Of a stretch of DNA of 64,000 nt, positions 22,273 to 34,500 are shown in pieces; within the stretch, counting starts at the first letter, position 1, and every line of letters begins with the position of its first letter. The position numbers and the translations under genes were made by a program. The notes under the pieces are model-generated. The model was not told where the DNA came from. It did not search any database and worked only from the letters and a program-made list of their open reading frames with translations. This DNA is from Sipunculus nudus (taxonomy: Eukaryota; Annelida; Sipuncula; Golfingiida; Sipunculidae): assembly GCA_026874595.1 (NCBI GenBank), contig CM049306.1:4788019-4852018 (forward strand), written 5' to 3'.

Positions 22273-22395
22273 GTAAGTGACGTTCCAGTACCGGTGGAAA
22301 ATACCGGTCATTTAGTTCAGATCGTTAAAAGTATCATTATTTTGAATTAGTTCTGATTCCTGACGGGTTGTTTTATTATTTCAGAAGCTGTCAAG

Positions 22396-22510
22396 ATGTT
22401 TAAATCATTAATAGAAGCAGCAAAAACCAGTTCGCTGGTCAGTCCATTCCACGCCGAGTGCGAAGGACTGAAGGTCAATGAACAGAGAACAATCGCAGCT
22501 CCAGCGGCTG
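22396..22510 (+). CDS. SLC25A3: SLC25A3 coding exon 1 (residues 1-38)
   Basis: Starts [18 protein letters not shown], a Lys/Ser-rich N-terminal extension that replaces the unconserved presequence of vertebrate carriers. The start is the first ATG of the exon, 11 bp after a tttcag acceptor. Ends in phase 1 at GTAAGT. Confidence 0.9.
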
Positions 22511-25500
22511 GTAAGTTGAAATATTTATAATAAATTATAAAATAAGCGGTTATGGGATAGCGGTTTAAACATGTAAATGACATTTATGTGTTTTAACAAG
22601 TTGAGAAGTGGACGTGAACTTTTCCATTGCCAGTAACAAAGAGTCAAAGACTTCATTTAAGTCTCGCTGAACGAAAACGAGCGGATTTATCGTGTCTATA
22701 CCAGCCGGCTACGATGACTGTTCCGCGGTTTCCGTGAGGTTGTGTTCGTACTACATACTAAAATTTGTGAAATATAGTTGAGTTCAGATTTTTCTCGATC
22801 GCTGTTGGAAATCTTTTGGCGCCCTTGGAAGTGGAGGGCGGGAGTACTACGTAACATATCATAATTAACCTAATTAAGACTTGTTGCCTTGATGCGTTTC
22901 ACGACTTTGGTTGACTTGCACACTAATGAATAATGTCGTGATAATGTATTGATACTGTTTCTTGAATGTTGAATTTTCCTTTTCTTTGCAATTCAATTTT
23001 TATGGTCATTGTGTTCCACTTTAAATTGTTTAGGGATTATTCTGACTGTTTTAGATTGCTTTATTTCTTCCCCTATGATTTTTTTACATGATATAAATAA
23101 TATAGGCTGTTGCTATTGGTCCGGACCCATTATGCAGCCGGCTATTCGTCCGGCACGTCCTGTGCACATGCGCAGTGAGCAGTTGCACCGTAATGCAGAA
23201 GTGCCGGGCGCAGACTACGCAAAGCTACTGGTCCGGCACTCTTTGAATCTGGCTCAGTACCGGTACTTAATATGATATACGCACGGCGCGGCAGTGAGTG
23301 CCGGACCCGCAACAATTTAGCTGTTGGTCCAGCAGTTTTATTTTATGTCACTTATAAAGCAAAAAAGACACTGCCGGATCCGTATCAATTGAGCTATTCG
23401 TCCGGCAGTTTTATTTTATGTCACTTGAATAGTAAAAGTGACGGTGCCGGACCCGCAACAACTGAGCTATTCGTCCGGCAGTTTTATTTTATGTCACTTA
23501 TAAAGCAAAGAAGACACTGCCGGATCCGCATCAATTGAGCAATTCGTCCGGCAGTTTTATTTTATGTCACTTAAATAGTAAAAGAGACGATGCCGGACCG
23601 GCAACAACTGAGCTATTCGTCCAGCAGTTTTATTTTATGTCACTTATATAGTAAAAATAGTCAGTGCTGGACAGGTCACCAACCACGACGGCAGCCATAG
23701 CGTTTGAAACGTTTTGTCCTTCTCGATGCTTGATGCTGTTCTTGCAATGCCTTACGCAGAAATGGAGGCTGCTTTTTGAAGCCTAATTTAACAGCTTCAA
23801 AACAAGATGCCCGTTGCCAGTTATCTGCGCAGTACGCCACTGCGCATATGAACCGGAACTAGTACGGAAAAATAGCTGCACGGCAGTATTCACGGGTCCG
23901 GAGCTCTAGACACTTCGAATAATATAATTATTGCAATTTTGTGGGGGGGGGGGGGAATATAGTAAAATTTGCTTTTTAATGGGTGGTATAATTTCTGTGT
24001 TTCTTCAGTTACAATAATAATACTTTGTCCAGGTAAGTTCTCTGGGGTCCACAGTGTACAAAACAACATATATACATAGATATGAAGTCATCAGGACAGT
24101 TATACATGTTTAATTATTTCAACAATTCACAAGTGCAACACATATTTGTATCCGCCAAATGAAGTTTTGCGGATACTATGTTTTTGACCGGGTTCCGCCG
24201 CCGCCGCGTTCGTTTCCGGAGAACTCCTCTGAGACTACTGGACAGATTTTTCCGAAACTTACACAAATTATCGGGTCACATGTGAACTGGTGCCTAACCA
24301 AGTGACCTTGACCTCTGACCATTCGTCTCTGCCCAGCGTCCATTCGTGCGTCTGTTTGCACACATAAACCCATATATCTCGGGAACCGTTTGACCGATCT
24401 GGAAAACATTTTTACACAAATGTAGCCCTGGGATAGCTTTATAACATACACAACAAAAGGTGGCGCCACCTGCAACCATGTTTGCACAGTGTCCATCTGT
24501 TCATCTGCCTGGGGTTAAAATCACTCATATCTCCGCAGTGGTTTGACTAATTCACCTAAAATTTGGCATGCATATACATCCTAGATAGCTTTCTCAGTTT
24601 TATGACAGGTGGCGCCACCTACATTCACGTTAACGCTCCACACATAAACCCATATATCTCGGGAACCGTTTGACCGATCCGGAAAAAATTTTTACACAAA
24701 TGTAGCCCTGGGATAGCTTTATAACATACACAACAAAAGGTGGCGCCACCTGCAACCATGTTTGCACAGTGTCCATTTGTTCATCTGCCTGGGGTTAAAA
24801 TTACTCATATCTCTGCAGTGGTTTGACTAATTCACCTAAAAATCGGCATGCATATACATCCTAGATAGCTTTCTTGATTTTATGACAGGTGGCGCCACCT
24901 ACATTCACGTTAACGCTCCACACATAAACCCATATATCTCGGGAACTGTTTGACTGATCCGGAAAAAGATTTTACACAAATGTTGCCCTGGGATAGCTTT
25001 ATAACATACACAACAAAAGATGGCGCCACCTGCAACCATGTTTGCACAGTGTCCATTTGTTCATCTGCCTGGGGTTAAAATCACTCATATCTCTGCAGTG
25101 GTTTGACTAATTCACCTAAAATTCGGCATGCGTATACATCCTAGATAGCTTCCTTGATTTTATGACAGGTGGCGCCACCTACATTCACGTTAACGCTGCA
25201 GACATCCAAGCTCATATCTCGGGAACTGTTTGACCGATCCAGAAAAAAATTTTACACAAATGTAGCCCTGGGATAGCTTTATAACATACACAACAAAAGG
25301 TGGCGCATCCTGCAACCATGTTTGCACAGCGTCCATCTGTTTGTCTGCTGTGGGATAAAATCACTCATATCTCTGCAGTGGTTTGACTTTTCCACATGAA
25401 ATTTTGCATGTGTATATATCTTGGATAGTTTCTCGTTCAAATAACAGGTGGCACCACCTACAATCATGTTTATGTGGCAGAGATCCATTCTAATATTTAA

Positions 25501-28500
25501 CACATGTAACTCTATATCCCCTTGCCACTCAATCCATGCCTCACTTCATCCGTCCTTCTCTGATTTTGGCGGATACACGTAGTCGCTTGTCGACTACCCG
25601 TATTCTAGTTTAAAAGGAAGTGCTTATTTCCACTCCCCCCTAGGAGATGAAATAAGGAATGCTTATTTTCACACCCTATATAAAATATAAAAGTTAAATG
25701 GTTGTAAGTTTGAAAGTCGTTTAAATCAGCCCTATATTGGATCGCATGGTTGAATATAATAGAAGATGGTTATTTGTCTTACCTTTAATGTCCAAAACTG
25801 GTTACAACAGTCTTATTATTACTCTTACATGCATCCTGTTTCTTGGTTTATTTTTTCATGAAGACAATTTTTTTTTTTTTTTGACACTACAAGTCATGTC
25901 ATTCAAATTGTTCTTGATTCAATCATTGGTGGGATAAAATAAATTCATAAATAACCAACCAGAGTACTGGTGTAAAGCACTGCTTACAAAACTTTGTTGT
26001 GACCCTCTTAGTTTGGGGGAGGGGTTAATTATAACTTATAACTTTCACTGGTGTCGCTATACCCATCATTTCAACTACAACAGTCGAGCAGTCATGGCTT
26101 TATAGGTAACATATTGGCACAATTTCATGCATACAACAGAAATTCTGTTCAAGTACCTAGATTTGTTTAATGTTCAAAACTAGCAAACAATTTGTTGGAT
26201 CAGCACAATCTGGTCAATGACACGAGGTGCCATCACAAATGAATGCAGACAACACAGCCATGTCTCTTACAAGTCCCTTCTGGATGCTGTCCTGAGGTGC
26301 CATCTAAAATGGATGCCAACCTTAATTTTATGAAAAACTCCAATTCACTTTTAAAGATTGGCTGGCCAGAGCTAACTTTACAAATGGAGGCAAAGCTTCT
26401 TGCTGTGCTTTGACCCTAACATAAAGCCAAGTTATTGGTCCTCTGTCTGTTCAAAGCCTACGTCCCAGCATTTTCATACAATCAGCCTCTGCATATTCAG
26501 ATACCTTTTGTGTGTCTGTTTCGTTCATTTCCATTATAATGATTAAATCAGTTGGAATAATCAAATGGCTCCCTTGTTCTACACTGCTCTCCAGAGCATG
26601 TCTGGTGCTCTCTGAGACCAAACATTTTGTGCAGAATCTGACCAATCACATAAAGCCATAAAAATCTATCCCGTTTCTGGTGCATGTTCCTGTTGAAACA
26701 GCGTGTAAACAGTGCATTGTTCTTTGGATTTGATCAGCAGTTGTGATGTCGGTGTGAACACTTGCAGACTGCTTTTTCATTCATTCATGTATAAGGCACC
26801 AGATCAAGGACTTTTGAAGTAAAGATACCAGGGGTTTGATAGTTTTAAGATGCATCAGGCCTGCCACTGCTGATGTTATTTATTCAAAATATTAGCTTAT
26901 TCAAAATTTCTCTAGTTGTTAAAAAAAATTCCTCCAAACCTTTACACTCTGTTTGGGAATCCATCATTGACTGTGTCTGCTATCGCTGGCTACAATGATC
27001 ACATAATGGCTAAGCAGCTTGCTTGTTATCAAGTGCTCAGAGCTCCAGGCCTAGACTAAATTGCCTCAAGCTGTACTCTGGCATTGTGCTTATAGTTAAC
27101 TTATTAGTGTTTTCATTGATTCCAATATGGTCTCTTTGCAACACAATCCCTATGCTGTGGCTACTCGACAGTGGTAAATGCAGGCAGTTGTGGCATTAAA
27201 TGTTTGAACTGGGTCAACGGGATTTTTATAGTATTGTGCATTTTCTGCATTTTCAGTTTTCTTTACAAACCAAGGACCATGGCGAATATGAAACCGTTTA
27301 ACAGTACTCGCATGCACAGTATTTGAAAGCAGAGCTAACGTCTGGTCTCTACCAGACTTGTGCACTGAAAGGACCATGGCATTTGCAAAAGTTTTCTTTT
27401 TTATTATCTACGGTGTTAATTTATCAGTTATCGTTTATGCTATATTTTAATGATTTCAGAGGAATACAGCTGTGAATATGGTGACAGCAAGTACTATGCT
27501 CTTTGTGGGTTCGGAGGCCTGCTTAGTTGTGGGGTGACGCACACAGCTGTTGTGCCGCTGGATCTGGTGAAGTGCCGTATCCAGGTGGACCCTGCTAAGT
27601 ACAAAAACATCATCAATGGCTTCTCCGTCTCTGTCAAAGAAGAGGGCGCCAGGGGTCTGGCCAAGGGCTGGGCACCAACTTTAATAGGTTACTCCATGCA
27701 GGGTATCTGCAAGTTTGGTTTCTATGAAGTTTTTAAAATCCTCTACAGCAATCTTCTGGGAGAGGTAGGTGTTCATAGTTCTGCTGTTGCTAGATTTGTT
27801 AATTGTTATTCAGGCTGTCTTGGGATTTTTAACAGTGTCTTACCTAGCTGAATTTGCTTTGGGGTTATTAGTTAATGGGTTTCCAAGAGATGAAGAAAGA
27901 AATTATCTTTATTGTTCAGATGACACTAAACTCTTCAAATTTTAGATTTCAGGCAAATTCTATGACACTATATTTACATTACCAGGTAATATCATCATTT
28001 TTATGCCCCCGCCACAAAGTGGCCGGGGCATATAGTTTGACCAATGTCCGTCATTCCGTCCTTCCGTCATTCCGAAATGAAACAGTTGTACGGACTTTTT
28101 TTTGCAATGCCTGCAGATATTGGCCTGATTTTTGGTGTGTGGGCAGATATAGACCAGTTACAGATCGAGTTCGCATTTCGTCCCCATTGACCTACTTTTG
28201 ACCGTTTTACGCTCCTAAACTTAGAAAATTTCATGAAAAATAGAGATATTTATGACAGATACACATGTACAGACTTTTTTTCGCAATGCCTGCAGATATT
28301 GGCCTGATTTTTGGTTGGTGAGCAGATATAGACCAGTTACAGATTGAGTTTGCGTTTCGTACTGGTTGACCTACTTTTGACCGTTTTACGGCTCCTAAAC
28401 TTAGAAAATTTCATGAAAAATAGAAATATTCATGACAGATACACATGTACAGACTTTTTTTCGCAGTGCCTGCAGATATTGGCCTGATTTTTGGTGTGTG

Positions 28501-31500
28501 GACAGATATAGACCAGTAACAGATCGAGTTCGCGTTTCGTCCTGGTTGACCTACTTTTGACCGTTTTACGGCTCCTAAACTTAGAAAATTTCATGAAAAA
28601 TAGAAATATTCATGACAGATACACATGTACGGACTTTTTTTCGCAATGCCTGCAGATATTTGCCTGATTTTTGGTCTGTGAGCAGATATAGACCAGTTAC
28701 AGATCGAGTTCACGTTTCGTCCTGGTTGACCTACTTTTGACCGTTTTACGGCTCCTAAACTTAGAAAATTTCATGAAAAATAGAAATATTCATGACAGAT
28801 ACACATGTACAGACTTTTTTTCGCAATGCCTGCAAATATTGGCCTGATTTTTGGTGTGTGAGCAGATATAGACCAGTTACAGATCAAGTTCGCTTATCGT
28901 CCTGGTTGACCTACTTTTGACGATTTATGGCTCCTAAACTTAGAAAATTTCATGAAAAATAGAAATATTCATGACAGATACACATGTACGGACTTTTTTT
29001 CGCAATGCCTGCAGATATTGGCCTGATTTTTGGTGTATGAGCAGATATAGACCAGTTACAGATCGAGTTCGCATTTAGTCCTGGTTGACCTACTTTTGCC
29101 CGTTTTACGGCTCCTAAACTTAGAAAATTTCATGAAAAATATGAAATTTCATGACAAATACACATGTACGGTTTTTTTTCTCAGTGCCTGCAGATATTGG
29201 CCTGATTTTTGGTGTGTGGACAGATATAGACCAGTTACAGATCGAGTTCGCGTTTCGTCCTGGTTGACCTACTTTTGACCGTTTTACGGCTCCTAAACTT
29301 AGAAATTTTCATGAAAAATAGAAATATTCATGACAGATACACATGTATGGACTTTTTTTCGCAATGCCTGCAGATATTGGCCTAATTTTTGGTGTGTGGG
29401 CAGATATAGACCAGTTACAGATCGAGTTCGCGTTTCGTCCCGGTTGACTTACTTTTGACCGTTTTACGGCTCCTGAACTTATGAAATTTCATGACAAATA
29501 CACATGTACAGACGTTTTTTCGCAATGCCTGCAGATATTGGCCTGAATTTTGGTGTGTCGGCAGATATTGACCAGTTACAGATGGAGTTCACGTTTGTCC
29601 CAGTTGACCTATTTTTGACCGTTTGACGGTGCTCTAACATAGAAAATTTCATAAAAAAGGTGCACATGTATGGACTTTTTTTCGCAGTGCCTGCAGATAT
29701 GGGCCTGATTTTTGGTGTGTAGGCAGATAATGACCAGTTACAGATCGAGTTCTTGTTTTGTCTCAGTTGACCTTCTTTTGACCATTTGACTGCTCCTGAA
29801 CATAGAAAGTTTCATGAAAAATATAAATTTTCATAACAAATGCATATGTACTGACTTTTTTTCCTCAATGCCTGCAGATACCACCCTGATTTTTTTTGTG
29901 TGGGCAGATAATGACAGTTACAGATCAAGTTCTTGTTTTGTCCCGGTTGACCTACTTTTGATTGTTTTATGGCTCCTAAACATAGAAAATTTCATGAAAG
30001 ACATAAATTTTTATGGAAAATGCACATGTATGGACTTTTTTTCACAATGCCTGCATATACTGGCATGATTTTTGGTGTGTTGCTTGAAAATGACCTGTTA
30101 CAGATCGAGTTTGCATTTTGCCCTTGTTGACCTACTTTTGACCATACGACACCTCCTGAACTTAAAAAATTTTACAAATGTTTCTAATTTGCCCAAGGCG
30201 GGGACATTCGTGTCGTTCCGACACATCTAGTCTTTGCAAGATTTTTAACACTTTACACAGAAGGCTTGCTTAGGTTAATGTTTATCTTTATGATTTGTAC
30301 ATATGCAATATTTACCAATATGTTCTATCCAAATGAGCAGTGAAAGCGTGGATGTCGGACATCATATAGTGTTTTATAAGTACCTTTGTAGTGTCATGTT
30401 TTGCAGCATGAAGTTGGTTCAGACCGTAGATAATTGGTATACTTGGTAATTTTAGTTGAGCATCAGATGGTTTGTATATATTTTGAGATGCAGTAATGAG
30501 GTTCCTGTCCCATCTCAAGGATATCATTGCAGAGGATCAATCACTATCTTTATGTCATGTTTTGTAGGAAAAAACTTACCTGTGGAGGACCAGTCTGTAC
30601 CTGGCTGCCAGTGCCTCTGCTGAGTTCTTTGCAGATATTGCTCTTTGCCCAATGGAGGCTGTAAAAGTGCGCATCCAAACACAGCCAGGCTGGGCCAGCA
30701 CGCTACGTGAAGGTGTGCCAAAGCTCATGAAGGAGGAGGGCTTGTTCGGGTTGGTTGTCATTTATGCATTCAGCTTATAATATATGCCCTGCATCATCAT
30801 GTGCAAAGTTGTATTTGGTCAGAAAAGTGATGCACTATTTTCCTGAGCTGTCTGCCTTTATTGATGGATCGATCAAAGTGGGTCTGGAATACATTGTGAT
30901 GAATTTAAGGTGAAACCTGACAGCAGCAGTTTTTTTTACACTCCTGACATAGTAGTTGTACACTGCAGTCGTTCAGGGATGTGCCAACGCCGGGCGGCGC
31001 CAGGCGCATTCTTTCCTGCCGCCCGGCACTTGACTGGTGCGTGTCAATGTCCGCTGGCTGTCATATTTTTTAAATTGTTTAAGCCATGAACAAAAATACA
31101 CGCGTGTAAGCTTATCTTGCGGTGTTTTACCGGTATTACAATTAGTGACCCCTGTCGCATATATCTAAAGTGCATGTATGCCACATTAGACGAGTGTTGG
31201 CGAGATTACTCAAAAAATATTTCACAGATCTGAAAAAAATATTTCACGGATCTTTACCAAACTTGGTATATGTATAGATATGGGTGAGAGGACGACACCT
31301 ATTTAAAATGAGGTCATGACCTTTACTAGGAGAGTGTCCTTGACCTTGAATAGGTCCAATTTTGGGGAAAATCACACAAATTTCGTAAATATCTCAAGAA
31401 ATCTTGCATGGATTGATCTCACAATCAAGTTGTTTGAAAATCATGGAGAGGGTTGTCATGTTCCAGAAACTGGTGGCGCCACCTATTATTCTTTACTCGT

Positions 31501-34500
31501 TTTTCGTGCCTTTTAATACCCCCAAAATTGCCAATTGACAGTACTGTGAGCATTATAAATAAAAAACTAATGGACAAATTTCTTTGATATTATGCATATA
31601 CATAGATATGGGTTATGGGATGATGTTTATTTAAATTGGGGTCATGACTTTCTTATGAGAGTGGCGATCTTGAATATTTCCATATTTGGTGAAATTCACA
31701 CAAAATCTTTAATATCTCAGTAAGGGATACATGGAATGATCCAAAAATCAAATTGACCAAAGATCTTGGATAGCTTTGTCTTTTTCAGAAGACAGGTGGT
31801 GCCATCTTGTGTCATAAGCTCAGCTGACTATAAATCATCTGAGCAATAGTTGCCGTCCGGCCGTTAACAGGGCACATTTTTAAACCGTTGGACCTACAAA
31901 TCCAAAATTTTGCATACCATTAGATGTCCCCAAAATCTCCAACCATACCGATAATTGGATGATGAGGACTTCGTTCCTTTGAGATATTAAGGAGAAACCT
32001 CGGTTTTCCATAAAAAAGCCATTGTTACACTTCAAGGCTGCCTAATATTAAAACTACTGATCTGTTTTTGATCATATTTAGTATTCATATTCTTCCATAC
32101 ATTTTCTATGAACATACAAAAAATTAGATCATTGTTGGGTATCATTTTGAATTTATGGGCCAAAATATAATGCAATTTAAAAAAAATCAGGAAATATATT
32201 TACTCACCTAACATGAGAATTGCTGAAGCTAGAGACTTTTTTTCAGGAATATAACTTAATTTAATCAAGATTCAATTGTTTACCCAAAATTAGATCTAAA
32301 TTTTGCACATTTTTCAAGTTATTAGCATTAATAAAAAATCAATACCTTAAATTTTGTCCAACTTTGGCAATGGCATGTTTTCCTGTAAGCACTGTTGATT
32401 TAATTTTCACAGCATATATACATAAGGATTTAATCTTTTAAAATCTGAAATTTCAAAGGAATTGATTGAAAAGAGTAGCTTTTATTCAAGTTTTCATACA
32501 CCATGTCAAGTGTTGTTTACATCTAGCCCACCTAGTAGTACAGCCTTCACTTGCATTATGTAACCCACCCCAGGCAGCTTGCCTTGGCTCAGCTTGGCCA
32601 CTACCAGCAGGCTTCCCCTCTGCCCTGCACCCCCCCCCCCCCCCCAGATGGTGCATAAACTAGATAAATGTTATTATTTTCTGTATATGATTCATTCTTA
32701 TTATAGGCTATGCTACATTTTAGATTTTGTATTGTACCACCAGGGTTACAATGATTAAAGTGCACATTTAATTGTGTCTACAAAGTGGTGTATTGCTATG
32801 AAAGTGTGGATGTTCATCAGATAAGTAGTTCCTTTCTTCAGAAGAGTAAAAACTTCACCAGGTGTAAGCATAATATAACCCAATATGAGCTACACTCTGG
32901 ATATTCAAATAATTCAGATAAACTGTTAATGGAAAAAGTGGATATGCTAAAAAAATAGGCTTATATATAAACTTAAATGCATTATTCCCTTGATAGTGAA
33001 ATAAAGGTATTAGTCCATTCTGTCCACTTGCCTGTCCATTTGTAAATTTCATATGCATCACAGTATCTCAAAACTTTTTTCTTCATGACAGTCTTGTCAG
33101 AGTATTAGTTGGCAATCATATATTCAGAACTTTACTATAACCAAGTAGGAGGGCCCCTATCCTCTTAGCTTCTCATATTTTTTATAAATGAAAAACATTA
33201 CAATAGAATATTTTGCATTTGCAAATATTTCAAACATCAGCTGACCGATTGCCGTGACCCATGGGTCCCTTGTTTTTTTTTTTTGTTAAAATGATGTTAA
33301 CGTAATAACTTTGAGAGAATTTTAGGTACAGTCACCAAACCCTCAGGTTTGATGCATCTTATCAAAGGCTAGGTCAGGCTGAACATGGATGAAATTGATG
33401 TATTTTTTCAAGGTCACAGCATTATGCTAAAATGTTATTAGGGCAATAACTCGTAAAAGAATATGTGGTACAGTCACCAAACCTACAGTTTAGATGCATC
33501 TTATCAAGGGCTAGGCCAACTTCGAATATGGATGACCTTGATGCATTTTTCAAGAGGCGATAACGCTGAAATGATAATTTCAATATCTCACTGAGGGATG
33601 CATGGATTGGTCCAAAATCAAATTGACATAAGATCTTTGATAGCATTGTTTTCTGCAGAAGACAAGTGTTGCCACCTTATGTTGTTTTATTGCTAAAATG
33701 ATGTTTAAACGGAATAACTTTGCAAGAATTAGAGGTACAGTCACCAAACCAACAGGTTTGATGCATCTTATCAATGGCTAGGTCAAATTTGAACATCGAT
33801 GACCTTGCTACATTTTTTCAAGTTCACAGCAGGGATAATGTTAAAATGAAATTACGGCAATTACTCCAAAAAAATTGTTGGTACAGTCACCAAACTTACA
33901 AGTTAGATGCATCTTATCAAGACCTGGGGGGGGGGGGGGTTAATGGTTTGGGGATACTATGGCACCTGCGGTGCTAAGAAATATCTAGTTTTTCAATGCT
34001 AAACTGGCAGAGTGCAGGCTTAAATTACCCCTATGCTGACATGATGCATCAGTTTAGATATCATGGATTTCTACATACTAACATGCCACTGGTTCCAGGT
34101 GTACGGTTTGCAAAATCATCCATTGAGAGAAAAGAAAGGCTAAAGTTTTTGAAGGATGTCTGAAGTGATTGGATGTTTTGTAGAAAACATGGAGTGATAA
34201 TACAGCATATTTGGAGTCCTGTTTTAATGTTGGTTTTTACTTTGTTCAGGTTCTACAAGGGTATCGTACCACTGTGGGGCAGACAGATCCCATACACCAT
34301 GATGAAGTTTGCCTGCTTTGAGAGAACGGTGGAAGCCTTGTACAAATTTGTTGTACCAAAGCCCCGTGAACAGTGCAGCAAGGCAGAGCAGCTGGTGGTT
34401 ACATTTGTCGCTGGTTATATCGGTGAGTATCTGGATCACTTGAATGACAGTGAATCCGTTCTTGAAATTAGTGGGAACATAAGGCAAGCAATAAAGCTTC

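Noticed and set aside
29096-29278. Repeated 60-codon frames through 28000-30200
   Set aside because: The 180-bp core period creates them; they are Helitron-like core repeats.
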